The position numbers and the translations under genes are program-made. From XYB2-FULL-45-11 sp964360375 (GTDB lineage: Bacteria > Patescibacteriota > Patescibacteriia > UBA9934 > GWF2-40-263): a stretch of DNA of 14,375 nt. Of this stretch, positions 1 to 7,886 are shown one piece after another. The notes below the pieces were generated by a model. The model saw nothing but the letters and a program-made list of their open reading frames with translations, was not told where the DNA came from and searched no databases. Positions within the stretch are counted from its first letter, which is position 1. The number at the start of each line of letters is the position of its first letter. The stretch lies in the NCBI GenBank assembly GCA_964360375.1, contig CAYHWG010000026.1, forward strand, positions 1 to 14,375. Reading direction: 5' to 3'.

Positions 1-74
1 TCCGGAGAAAAGATTGCTTCGTCGTCGATGACTCCTCCTCGCAATGACACAATTTAGAGTTTTGTAACGGTCTC
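1..74. repeat. Partial copy A of the CATTGCGAGG inverted-repeat element
   Basis: Read on the minus strand, this stretch gives the family core: CATTGCGAGGAGGAG, then TCATCGACGACGAAG, then CAATCTTTT. On the plus strand it ends in AACGGTCTC (66-74), the same terminus as the full copy at 10667-10827, and about 40 bp of sequence next to that end are nearly identical in the two copies. The other arm would lie before the window. The element stops only four bases before the -10 box of the next gene. Confidence 0.8.
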
Positions 75-83
75 TGCTATAAT
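75..83 (+). promoter_or_regulatory. Extended -10 promoter (TGCTATAAT) of the exonuclease gene
   Basis: A perfect extended -10 element, TGC followed by TATAAT (78-83), lies just before the gene. No good -35 is visible at 16-18 bp, which is usual when the TGn extension is present. Transcription would begin near base 90, only about three bases before the ATG at 93, so the mRNA is probably leaderless or nearly so. No Shine-Dalgarno sequence is present. Confidence 0.7.
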
Positions 84-92
84 CTTTTGCGT

Positions 93-671
93 ATGTCCAA
101 AGAAATTGTTCTCGATATTGAAACACAAAATACGTTTCAAGAGGTTGGTGGATATGATACATCTCGTCTCAAAATTTCCGTGATTGGGTGTTATTTTTAT
201 GAAACCGATACCTATGAAGCGTTTGAGGAGCATGAACTTGCAGCTCTTTGGCCAAGACTCGAACATGCGGACCGCATCATTGGTTATAACACTATCGGTT
301 TTGATCTCCCTGTCATGAACAATTATTACAGCGGAGATTTTCTCAAGTTTTCAGGACTTGATATTCTCGCGGAGATTCAGAAAGCGCTCGGATTTCGATT
401 AAAACTTGATGATGTTGCAGCGGCAACGGTCGGGACACGTAAATCGGGCCATGGACTTCAAGCGGTTGAATGGTGGAAACAAGGGGAAATTCAAAAGATT
501 AAAGATTATTGTTTGCAGGATGTTCGTGTGACGAAAGATGTGTACGAATATGGGCTTAAATACGGCGCTCTTGCGTACGAAGATCGTCTCGGTGGACGTA
601 AAGCAATACCGGTTGATTTTAAGACAAAAGTTCAAGAAAAAGTTGCGATAAATTTAACGATGGGTTTTTGA
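93..671 (+). CDS. DEDDy-type RNase H-fold 3'-5' exonuclease-like protein
   Basis: The predicted 192-residue protein is a stand-alone RNase H-like (DnaQ/YprB type) nuclease domain acting on DNA or RNA with two metal ions. The metal ligands are visible. ExoI is LDIET (D8, E10). ExoII is GYNTIGFD (D71, preceded by the usual asparagine). ExoIII is YCLQD (Y139-x3-D143), which makes it the DEDDy subtype. I chose the ATG at 93 over the in-frame TTG at 87 because the -10 box at 78-83 puts the transcript start near 90. The gene stands alone, with nrdJ about 315 bp downstream behind its own promoter. It ends in TGA, so UGA is a stop here. The superfamily call is firm; the substrate is not known. Confidence 0.8.
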   Translation: MSKEIVLDIETQNTFQEVGGYDTSRLKISVIGCYFYETDTYEAFEEHELAALWPRLEHADRIIGYNTIGFDLPVMNNYYSGDFLKFSGLDILAEIQKALGFRLKLDDVAAATVGTRKSGHGLQAVEWWKQGEIQKIKDYCLQDVRVTKDVYEYGLKYGALAYEDRLGGRKAIPVDFKTKVQEKVAINLTMGF

Positions 672-775
672 AAAAAAACGTGACGGATATGGAAGAGTAG
701 GGGCAAGAGGTAAGGGAGGAGGAAAAGTTATTTTTTCAAGGATTTTAGAGGTTTTCCTGTGGATAAGACCTGCCC

Positions 776-804
776 TTGCCACACAATATATTGTGGAATA
801 AAAT
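776..804 (+). promoter_or_regulatory. Sigma-70-type promoter for nrdJ
   Basis: TTGCCA (776-781) matches the -35 consensus at five of six positions. A 17-bp spacer leads to TAAAAT (799-804), again five of six. Transcription would start near 811, giving a leader of about 175 nt before the nrdJ ATG. The first NrdR box fills most of the spacer and the second lies just downstream of the predicted start, a good layout for repression. Confidence 0.65.
781..796 (+). promoter_or_regulatory. NrdR box 1
   Basis: ACACAATATATTGTGG closely fits the known NrdR consensus acaCwAtATaTwGtgt, with a perfect palindromic core CAATATATTG (784-793). NrdR is the zinc-finger/ATP-cone repressor of ribonucleotide reductase genes. 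The box lies between the -35 and -10 of the promoter, so binding should block RNA polymerase. Confidence 0.85.
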
Positions 805-813
805 AGACTCATA

Positions 814-829
814 CCACCATATATTGTGG
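814..829 (+). promoter_or_regulatory. NrdR box 2
   Basis: CCACCATATATTGTGG is the second box. Its right half is identical to box 1 and it lies 33 bp from it, about three helical turns. Paired boxes about three turns apart are the hallmark of NrdR operators. It falls just after the predicted transcription start. Confidence 0.85.
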
Positions 830-848
830 TGTGGGGGATGGAGGCGGA

Positions 849-913
849 CTTGACGTATGGAAAAATACGGTCAAGACAGATGATCCATTGGTTTCAAGGG
901 TCATCTTTTATTC
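849..913 (+). promoter_or_regulatory. Two leader hairpins, the second terminator-like (possible attenuator)
   Basis: Hairpin 1 pairs CTTGACGTAT (849-858) with ATAC-g-GTCAAG (865-875, one bulged G). Hairpin 2 pairs AGATGATCC (878-886) with GGGTCATCT (898-906) through one G-T pair, and is followed by TTTTATT (906-912). Hairpin 2 has the shape of a weak intrinsic terminator yet lies between the nrdJ promoter and its start codon. It could be an attenuator. No cobalamin-riboswitch box was recognised. Confidence 0.4.
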
Positions 914-985
914 TGCCTACATTTTTTTAAAAAAATTAAATTTCGAACGTGTTCCAAAACGGAACCGTTCCCACATACTCGCCCT

Positions 986-3900
986 ATGTCGGACACAAAC
1001 TTCAAAACAGCGGATCATTCCGCTCATGCACTGAATCCTTCCGTGATCTCGGAAGCGGTTTGGGAATTTATGACTTCGGTTAAATCCGTGACAAAACGTG
1101 ACGGAACAGAAGAACCTTTTGATCGAAAAAAAGTGTATCAATCCGTTCTCGCCGCTCTTGAAGCATCCGGCATGCGCAATGCTCAGATCGTCGATAAAAT
1201 TAGTTCACAGATTTTAACTCGTCTTACAAAACAATTTGATGGACACACGGTTCCGTCATTTGCGGATGTTCGTGAAATTATCACCCTGACATTCATCGAC
1301 AATAATTTGATGCATGTTGCAAAACGTTACGGAGAATTTCGTTCAAACAATAAAGTAGCGAAAACCGGTGAAGCTTACGGACACGGTATTACGGTCGAAC
1401 GATTTTTTACCGAAGAAGGTGTTCATCCTTACGATAAAATTCAATGGGAAAAGCGTGATGCCGTCATCACAAACTCAAAAGGAAAACCCGTATTTGAACA
1501 AAAGGGCGTCGAGGTTCCAAGTTTTTATACACAAACCGCAACCAATATTGTTGTATCAAAATATTTTCATGGGACGGTCGGAAAAGACGATCGTGAATAT
1601 TCTGTGAAGCAACTCGTTGGGCGTGTTGCACACACAATATCAAATTGGGGGCGCAAGGATGGATATTTTCAAACAGCAAATGACGCCCAAGTTTTTGAAG
1701 ATGAATTGCATCATATTCTCGTGAATCAAATGGCCGCATTTAATTCGCCTGTTTGGTTTAACGTTGGTACGACGCGTCCACAACAATGTTCCGCGTGTTT
1801 TATCAATTCCGTTCAAGACGACATGCGTTCTATTTTGAATTTGTGCGTGACAGAAGGAACGTTATTTCAAGGTGGGTCCGGTGCTGGATCTAATTTTTCT
1901 AAATTGCGTTCCAAAACAGAATTTTTGCGCGGAAGTAATGGAAAAGCATCCGGACCTGTTTCTTTCATGAAGGGATTGGATGCATTTGCGGGAGTGATTA
2001 AGAGTGGTGGAAAAACACGTCGTGCTGCAAAGATGGTTATTTTAAATATTGATCACCCGGACATTGAGGAATTCATCACATGCAAAGTGGATGAAGAGAA
2101 AAAAGCGTGGGCACTCATGGACGCAGGATATGACGGCTCCATTGACGGTGCAGCCTATGGTTCCATTTTCTTTCAAAACGCGAACAATTCTGTCCGTGTG
2201 ACAGATGAATTCATGAAGGCTGTTGAAGCGGATACAGAGTGGGTCACACACGAAGTCGTCTCCGGAAAACCAAGTCTCACCTATCGCGCAAAAGATTTGA
2301 TGCACAAAATTTCAGAAGCAGCATGGCTTTGCGGCGATCCAGGCATGCAATACGACACCACCATCAATACGTGGCACACAAGCAAAAATACCGATCGCAT
2401 TTACGCATCGAATCCTTGTTCGGAATACATGTTTCTCGATGATAGTGCGTGTAATCTCGCATCGCTTAACTTGATGCGTTTCAGAAAAGAGGTGAATGGT
2501 GAAATGTTGTTTGATGTTGCCGCATTCAAAAAAGCCAATGAGGTGATTATTACCGCCATGGAAATTATCGTTGGAAATTCGGTTTATCCAACGCCCGCGA
2601 TTGAACAAAACAGTTTTGATTATCGTCCACTCGGTATTGGATACGCAAACCTCGGAGCTCTCCTCATGAGTCGCGGTCTTGCTTATGATTCAGAAGAAGG
2701 ACGTAATCTTGCGGCAGCGATTACATCTGTGCAAAGCGGATATTGTTACGATCAATCCGCAAAGATTGCAGAAAAAATCGGACCGTTTGCGGGATATGCG
2801 CAAAATGCGGAACCGTGTATGAACGTCATGCGCATGCATCGTGATGCCGCGTATAAAATTGACGGACATGGTGTTCCGGTCGATCTGTTGTCGGAAGCGC
2901 GTAAGTGTTGGGATCATGTTGTCGATCACGGAAGTGCGCACGGATTGCGAAACGCACAAATTTCCGTACTCGCGCCAACGGGCACCATTTCGTTTCTCAT
3001 GGATTGCGACACAACCGGTGTTGAGCCAGACATTGCTCTTGTAAAATACAAATGGCTTGTGGGCGGAGGGATGATGAAGATCGTGAATAATACGGTTCCA
3101 GAAGCGCTCATGCGTCTTGGATATTCGGAAATGGAGAGAAAAGAGATTCTCGCGTTCATCGAAGTAAACGATACCATCGAGGGCGCACCACATCTCAAAT
3201 CAGAACATTTATCCGTGTTTGATTGTGCATTTAAAGCAGCAAAAGGTACGCGCACCATCACGCACTTGGGTCATGTACGCATGATGGCCGCGGTTCAACC
3301 GTTTATTTCCGGTGCGATTTCAAAAACCGTGAACATGCCGCATGAGGCAACGGTTGAGGATATTGCGGATGTGTACATGCTCGGTTGGAAATTAGGATTA
3401 AAGGCGATCGCGATTTATCGTGATGGTTCAAAACGCCAACAAGCATTGACGACATCAAAGGAATCAGATGCAAAGAAACAAAATACTGATGCCGTGGCAC
3501 CTCTTGTGAGCGTTCAACCCGTGAATGTTGTTCCAGTTGCAAATACTTCAGAGGATCGTCGGATGCGACGACGTCGCATGCCGGATGAACGCAAAGCGAT
3601 CACACACAAATTTCAGATCGGTAATCATCAAGGGTTTATTACGGTCGGATTGTATGATGATGGAACTCCTGGTGAAATTTTTGTGACCATGTCAAAAGAA
3701 GGCTCGGTTATCAGTGGTCTTATGGACAGTTTTGCAACGTCCATCTCGATCGGTCTTCAATACGGTGTTCCGCTTGACGTGCTCGTGAACAAATTCGTTC
3801 ACATGCGATTTGAACCGTCCGGATACACATCAAATCCACAAATTCGTATTGCAAAGTCCATCACGGATTATATGTTCCGATGGCTCGCCCTTAAATTTTT

Positions 3901-4217
3901 GCCACGAGAATCACAAATCGCCCTCGGCATTCAAGTCGCAGAAGAAAGTTTGTCGGAAGCAACGAATGTCGGTGATACATCCGTAGGGGCTGGCCTTGTG
4001 CCTGCCCTCGAAACAAACGTTGCAGAATCACAACCAAAACTGTTTTCTGTGACAGCAAAAGATGCGCCGTATCCGCTCGGACAATGGGCACACAAAACCC
4101 TCACATCCACGTTCGATAACCAATCCGACGCTCCAGCCTGCGATTCTTGCGGTTCCATGATGGTGAGAAACGCCGCGTGTTACAAGTGTCTCAACTGCGG
4201 AGCGACGTCTGGATGTA
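986..4217 (+). CDS. nrdJ: Adenosylcobalamin-dependent (class II) ribonucleotide reductase; 3' end runs into gap
   Basis: Reduces ribonucleotides to deoxyribonucleotides using a radical made from coenzyme B12; it needs no oxygen and no separate radical subunit. An ATP-cone (about residues 32-119) provides allosteric control. The catalytic barrel has C271 (SACF), then NPCSE (N476, C478 as radical cysteine, E480) and C489, with the same 11-residue spacing as known class II enzymes; APTGTIS is at 663-669. A TSCPD domain spans about 873-975. The tail has C1052, C1055, C1065, C1068, C1071 and C1077, likely re-reducing the active site. VGAGLVPAL (1000-1008) is probably a repeat insertion in the linker. 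The last read codon is TGT at 4214-4216. By comparison with the repeat after the gap the end should be AGT TAA, giving 1078 residues. No Shine-Dalgarno site precedes the ATG; two NrdR boxes lie upstream. Confidence 0.97.
3983..4010 (+). repeat. Short GTAGGGGC...CCTGCCC repeat inserted in nrdJ
   Basis: A GC-rich stretch opening with GTAGGGGC and closing with CCTGCCCTCG forms an imperfect hairpin and reads VGAGLVPAL in frame. It lies in the flexible linker between the TSCPD domain and the cysteine tail, where extra residues should be tolerated. I recognise the motif as a common dispersed repeat type in environmental genomes; that is memory, not a search. Confidence 0.5.
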
Positions 4218-4425
4218 NNNNNNNNNNNNNNNNNNNNNNNNNNNNNNNNNNNNNNNNNNNNNNNNNNNNNNNNNNNNNNNNNNNNNNNNNNNNNNNNNNN
4301 NNNNNNNNNNNNNNNNNGTTAATATCGCGAAGTCCTGAACTTGTTGAAGGGCGGAGCGACGTCTGGATGTAGTTAATATCGCGAAGTCCTGAACTTGTTG
4401 AAGGGCGGAGCGACGTCTGGATGTA
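4197..4425. repeat. 54-bp tandem repeat that includes the nrdJ 3' end, broken by the gap
   Basis: Two identical 54-bp units are complete at 4318-4371 and 4372-4425. Each ends in GCGGAGCGACGTCTGGATGT plus A, exactly the last 21 bases read of nrdJ before the gap (4197-4217). The array therefore starts inside the gene and copies its final codons. The unit also holds CCTGAACTTGTTGAAGG, which resembles a widespread bacterial dispersed repeat. The number of units inside the gap is unknown. Confidence 0.85.
4218..4317. other. Assembly gap (100 N)
   Basis: Exactly 100 Ns, the usual placeholder for a gap of unknown size. It sits within the 54-bp tandem array, so the assembler probably failed to resolve the copy number. 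Reading frames drawn across the Ns are meaningless. Confidence 0.97.
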
Positions 4426-4432
4426 GCTAATG

Positions 4433-4460
4433 TGTCATTGCGAGGTACGAAGCAATCTTT
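4433..4460 (+). repeat. Short copy C of the CATTGCGAGG repeat
   Basis: TGTCATTGCGAGG followed by TACGAAGCAATCTTT: the core of the family in its shortest form, without the middle GAGTCATCGACGAC segment. It lies directly after the tandem array and before a terminator. Translating it yields CHCEVRSN, an artefact that extends the next reading frame upstream. Confidence 0.85.
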
Positions 4461-4464
4461 TTAT

Positions 4465-4493
4465 AAAACAGAAACCAATTGGTTTCTGTTTTT
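4465..4493. terminator. Perfect palindrome, likely bidirectional terminator after nrdJ
   Basis: AAAACAGAAACC, loop AATT, GGTTTCTGTTTT: a 12-bp perfect stem flanked by A and T runs (4489-4493 is TTTTT). The stem is A/T rich, but the T run suits intrinsic termination of nrdJ transcription before the next gene's promoter. Confidence 0.6.
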
Positions 4494-4519
4494 GCTTCAT
4501 GATATGCTTTTACTATAAA
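4492..4519 (+). promoter_or_regulatory. Possible promoter for the 366-residue gene
   Basis: TTGCTT (4492-4497), a 16-bp spacer and TATAAA (4514-4519) would start transcription near 4526, about ten bases before the ATG at 4535. The -35 overlaps the T run of the terminator. The region is very A/T rich, so this is a moderate call. Confidence 0.4.
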
Positions 4520-4534
4520 AATTTGATATTTTTT

Positions 4535-5635
4535 ATGGAACGAAATTCTTCTTCGATACGAGAAACACGTGAATATAAAACCGATGAGGAGGTGATTGAG
4601 GTGGCGTATCAAAAAGTGCTTCAGACAGAGACGGATAAAATTCGGATGGAGGATTTTGTGGAATTATATGGCGAGGCAGCGATTTTCGAACATCAAAAAA
4701 AAGTTGAAGAGATGCGTTTCAAGTTCGATTCGGATGATACACAAGATGCACAATCGATCGAAGCGAGAAAATTTGGGAAAATTCTTGAAGCTCTTCTTAT
4801 TGAACAAATAGAACAGAACGAATGGTTTGGTCCTGGAGTTGATACGCAGCAAACGACAGACTATGACGATTATTGTCATGGAATCGATTTTCTATCGGAA
4901 TTCAGAAAAGATGGTATGCGGAATTTTTTTGGATTTGCGATTGATGCAACACACGGCGTGAAAGTCATTCGTCGAAAGCTGGAGAAAATTCGCAAAGAGT
5001 TGGATCAAGGTGAGATGGGGCAAGTGAGATATTTTCAAACGCGTGATCAGAGTCTTCGTGGAGCGCAAAAAATGATTCCAAAGATCGTGCTTGCACTTGA
5101 TAAAAAACATGTTCTTGAACTTTCGAAATTATGGGTGACCGGAAAACAAAAATCATTGAGTTTTCATCCGATTAGACATATCTTAATTCAGGAAATTTTT
5201 ATTCAACTCAATGCACAACGCATCTACGTGGAGGATTCTATCAAAAAAGGAAAATCGGAGATGGAAAAATTAGGCGATTTTTTGTCTTCACAAATTGCTT
5301 TTTTGGAACAGATGATTCCAAAATCGCAAGAACCTGCATCAGATTTGTTTGATGATGAAGGAATGGAAATGGTTCGTGAGGCCTGTGATGTTCTGTTTGT
5401 GAAACGTGGAAGTCCTAACCAAGCGAAGACGCGTCAGGAACGTGCGGCCATGGAAATTGCGTTACAAAAAATGGAAGAAGAAAAAAAGGCAAAACAAGAA
5501 AGAATGGCAAAAACTGAATATATTCGGGGTTTGGAGAAACGAGCAAAACAAGGGGATCAACAAGCGAGAATTCTTCTTCGTCGCTTGAATGAGGAAAGTG
5601 TACAAGCTAGTCAACAGAAAAAACTCGTCGCATGA
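4535..5635 (+). CDS. Unrecognised 366-residue protein, possible PD-(D/E)XK-like core, coiled-coil tail
   Basis: I do not recognise this protein. I took the ATG at 4535, because everything upstream in frame is translated repeat and terminator. There is no Shine-Dalgarno site, only a T-rich stretch. Residues 70-140 hold GKILEALL (E85), YCHGIDFLSEF (D118) and FGFAIDATHG (D137-A-T139), with strands and spacing that recall PD-(D/E)XK nuclease folds, but the usual lysine is replaced by threonine, so catalysis is doubtful. The middle is mostly helical. The tail (about 310-360) is a charged helix rich in K, E, R and Q, likely a coiled coil. No signal peptide or membrane segment is seen. It ends 36 bp from the convergent gene on the minus strand. 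The nuclease idea is inference only. Confidence 0.75.
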   Translation: MERNSSSIRETREYKTDEEVIEVAYQKVLQTETDKIRMEDFVELYGEAAIFEHQKKVEEMRFKFDSDDTQDAQSIEARKFGKILEALLIEQIEQNEWFGPGVDTQQTTDYDDYCHGIDFLSEFRKDGMRNFFGFAIDATHGVKVIRRKLEKIRKELDQGEMGQVRYFQTRDQSLRGAQKMIPKIVLALDKKHVLELSKLWVTGKQKSLSFHPIRHILIQEIFIQLNAQRIYVEDSIKKGKSEMEKLGDFLSSQIAFLEQMIPKSQEPASDLFDDEGMEMVREACDVLFVKRGSPNQAKTRQERAAMEIALQKMEEEKKAKQERMAKTEYIRGLEKRAKQGDQQARILLRRLNEESVQASQQKKLVA

Positions 5636-5671
5636 GCCGTGGGTACAGATTTTCTGGAGATGAGAGGATTT

Positions 5672-6796
5672 TTATACTTCTTCAAAATCATCATCTATTT
5701 CGTCACTCATTTTTGGTTTTCGTATGATTTCAAATTCAGGCGGATTTTGATTTTGTTTTTGAGCGGTGCGCCAAGCAATCCCTGTAAACCAGGTGCCATT
5801 TATTCCTTGAGCCCACATATCTAGATTTGCGCTTTCTTTAACAATTTTCTTTATTTCTAATGGAAGTGGAATATTATCGAATTTTATAATAGTGATTCCA
5901 GCAAATCCACGCACGAGAGCATCAGCATCCACACCAACTTCCAATAATAATTTTCTTTTCCGCCAACTCTCAAGAGAACTTACTCCAGCATAACTTTGCA
6001 AAAGCGCACTCACGGTTCCTTGACCAAGACCAAATGGAAAAAAATTATCTCTCCAATAATTGGCTTTTTCTGAATCAAGACCTGTAAGACTTCTTATTAA
6101 AAAAACATCATTTGCGCCAGTATTTTTAAGATTATCTCTCATACTCCATGCTTGATCGGAATCAAGACCTGCAAGACTTTGTACAATTTCGTTGAGATGC
6201 TTACCTTTTTTGAGATTCGCTTTTCGGATACTCCATGCGCGTTCAGAGTCGACTCCAACGAGACTCAAGATCAAATCTCCCTTACTTTCCTCGTCAGATT
6301 TGTCATATTTATCTCGCCATTGCCACGCTTTGACAGAATCCAATCCAGCCACACTTTTAATAATGCTTCGATCATCCGTGATGCTATTTGTAGAGAGATC
6401 GTTACGCCAAGCCCACGCTCTGTCTGAATCTAATCCCGCAAGTCCAAGCAATAGCATGTTAGGGTTTGCCCCAAGTTTATTAAGTTTATCGCGCAAATTC
6501 CATGCGTCATTTGATTCTAATCCCGAAAGACATTGTGCAATTTCATCTATATGGACTCCGGTTTGAAGGAGCACTTCAAGTTGATATAATGCATTAGATT
6601 CGGAAAAATAGCTTTCGTAAGATGTTCGATCAAATGAATTTTCTTGATTCGGAGAAGTTTGTGACTCAATCTTTTTTAAAGGTTTGGGTGTTGATGTTCG
6701 TTCTAGCCCTCGGCGTTGAGCGTCACTTGGTTTTGTTCTGGTGATAACATTTCGGATAAGCTCGTTTAGTTTTTTTCTGTCGACGGCGGATTCCAA
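5672..6796 (-). CDS. GLDS..AW helical-repeat protein, last gene of the AAA+/VWA operon
   Basis: The 374-residue reading frame starts at a TTG with no Shine-Dalgarno site. About eight repeats of 29-32 residues carry the motif GLDS-x2-AW-x2-R, beginning at residues 92, 121, 151, 181, 210, 239, 271 and 300, the last degenerate. Each unit probably forms a pair of helices, giving a solenoid suited to protein binding. An acidic tail (DEIDDDFEEV) ends it. The first 20 residues (ESAVDRKKLNELIRN) look like the end of the preceding ATPase rather than a new protein. The frame is the same as the ATPase's, separated only by its UAA and ten open codons. It may therefore be the second half of a split gene. 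I know no named family for the repeat. Confidence 0.75.
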   Translation of the reverse strand: MESAVDRKKLNELIRNVITRTKPSDAQRRGLERTSTPKPLKKIESQTSPNQENSFDRTSYESYFSESNALYQLEVLLQTGVHIDEIAQCLSGLESNDAWNLRDKLNKLGANPNMLLLGLAGLDSDRAWAWRNDLSTNSITDDRSIIKSVAGLDSVKAWQWRDKYDKSDEESKGDLILSLVGVDSERAWSIRKANLKKGKHLNEIVQSLAGLDSDQAWSMRDNLKNTGANDVFLIRSLTGLDSEKANYWRDNFFPFGLGQGTVSALLQSYAGVSSLESWRKRKLLLEVGVDADALVRGFAGITIIKFDNIPLPLEIKKIVKESANLDMWAQGINGTWFTGIAWRTAQKQNQNPPEFEIIRKPKMSDEIDDDFEEV

Positions 6797-6826
6797 TTTG
6801 TTTGCGTAATAGTATTGCAGAGCTTT

Positions 6827-7882
6827 TTAAAACGTTTCATTGATGTCTCCTGTATAAAATTGGCAGATAAAATCTCGGACGCGACGGGTTTCCATGCGGT
6901 CATCGAACATGAAGCTTTGGGGCTGATCGGCACCAAGTGTTCCCGCTTTTAATAATTCTTTTGCGGCGAGATGAAATTCTTTGTAGCGTCCCGTTATTTC
7001 TTCAATGCCAGGGATCTCTCGAATCATTTCTGGACTCATCGCGAGAACTGGCATTGTCATAAATTGACTCGGATGAACATCCGGGATTGCTTCAGAAGCG
7101 ATTCCAAAAAGAGAGTCTGTTGCAAAAGAAAATGTGCTTACCGGAAGCTCGCTTGGGAGTTTTTTGTAGACCCATCGTCGCAGCTGCGCAGGATCAAGTG
7201 GCTCACGACCGATAAATCCATTTCCGGGCGGGTTCATGAGCGCGATGATTTTTGTTTGCGCTTTATCCACCGGAACTTGTTCCGCTGTTCCATCGATCAC
7301 GACTTCCGTTCCTCGCTCCAATGAATCGAGAATTTCATGAAGGCGGATCAATACTTTTGGACTGGATGCATTGAACTCATCTAAAATAATGACTTTGATT
7401 TTTCCTTTTTCAAGTCGCAATCCTTTTGTAACCGATCCATCTGCGTGCATAAATTCTGGATCGTCGGAAGATTTTTTATGCGGGTTTGGAATAAACCGAC
7501 CGATCAGATCCTCGACTTCTGTGGCTCCGCTTAAGTTTGCATAATGCACTTCATATCCCAACTCTGCACACATTTTTTTCACGGTCGTTGTTTTTCCAAG
7601 TGAGGTTCCTCCATCAATAAGCATGGGATCTCCGCTTAATAAGGAGATCGCGATATCACGCTGAAGAGGGAGTGTTAATTCTGCATCATTCACAAAATTT
7701 TCATAATTGCCTCTGCGCGGGACAAGAAATTTTGAACCTTCTTGTGCTTTCGGAAGTTCAACACCGAGGTACGTCATGGTGCGTTCCGTCTCTTCAATTG
7801 GGTTTCTTTTTGTGTCTGGAGTTGATGTACGTTGTTCTTGGCGCGTCAGGGCACCGGAACGATTTTCAGATGTGAATGACAT
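6827..7882 (-). CDS. CobS/MoxR-like AAA+ ATPase
   Basis: A 351-residue ATPase of the MoxR/CobS (AAA_5-like) group, which remodels partner proteins with a VWA-domain cofactor. Walker A is GGTSLGKT (91-98, K97), Walker B VIILDE (164-169), sensor 1 IIALMNPPGN (N217), and PAQLRRW (R235, R236) carries the arginine finger. A variable N-terminus (1-60) is polar and probably disordered. The ATG at 7882 lies four bases after the previous stop, so the genes are translationally coupled. Oddly, the protein stops at FYTGDINETF, in the middle of the C-terminal lid. In CobS proteins this region continues with helices of the form AFxxxFxNKxxxxER, and matching codons (ALQYYYANKLESAVDR) follow the UAA in frame. 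The gene may be truncated, read through, or affected by a base error. Confidence 0.9.
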   Translation of the reverse strand: MSFTSENRSGALTRQEQRTSTPDTKRNPIEETERTMTYLGVELPKAQEGSKFLVPRRGNYENFVNDAELTLPLQRDIAISLLSGDPMLIDGGTSLGKTTTVKKMCAELGYEVHYANLSGATEVEDLIGRFIPNPHKKSSDDPEFMHADGSVTKGLRLEKGKIKVIILDEFNASSPKVLIRLHEILDSLERGTEVVIDGTAEQVPVDKAQTKIIALMNPPGNGFIGREPLDPAQLRRWVYKKLPSELPVSTFSFATDSLFGIASEAIPDVHPSQFMTMPVLAMSPEMIREIPGIEEITGRYKEFHLAAKELLKAGTLGADQPQSFMFDDRMETRRVRDFICQFYTGDINETF

Positions 7883-7886
7883 ACGA

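Noticed and set aside
811..985. Cobalamin riboswitch upstream of nrdJ
   Set aside because: No B12-box sequence or matching fold was recognised; the leader is explained better by NrdR boxes and simple hairpins.
838..1034. Small open frame MGDGGGLDVW... in the nrdJ leader
   Set aside because: It overlaps the second NrdR box, the hairpins and the nrdJ start, has no ribosome site and no recognisable content.
2690..3261. Long open frames on the minus strand within nrdJ
   Set aside because: They are antisense shadows of a well-conserved coding sequence and have no start signals.
4318..4372. nrdJ reading frame continuing past the gap (LISRSPELVEG...)
   Set aside because: The 100-N gap has an arbitrary length, so frame across it means nothing; the repeat unit predicts AGT TAA right after 4216.
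4430..4534. N-terminal extension of the 366-residue gene beginning MCHCEVRSN
   Set aside because: It is translated repeat copy C and the terminator palindrome; the ATG at 4535 follows the likely promoter.
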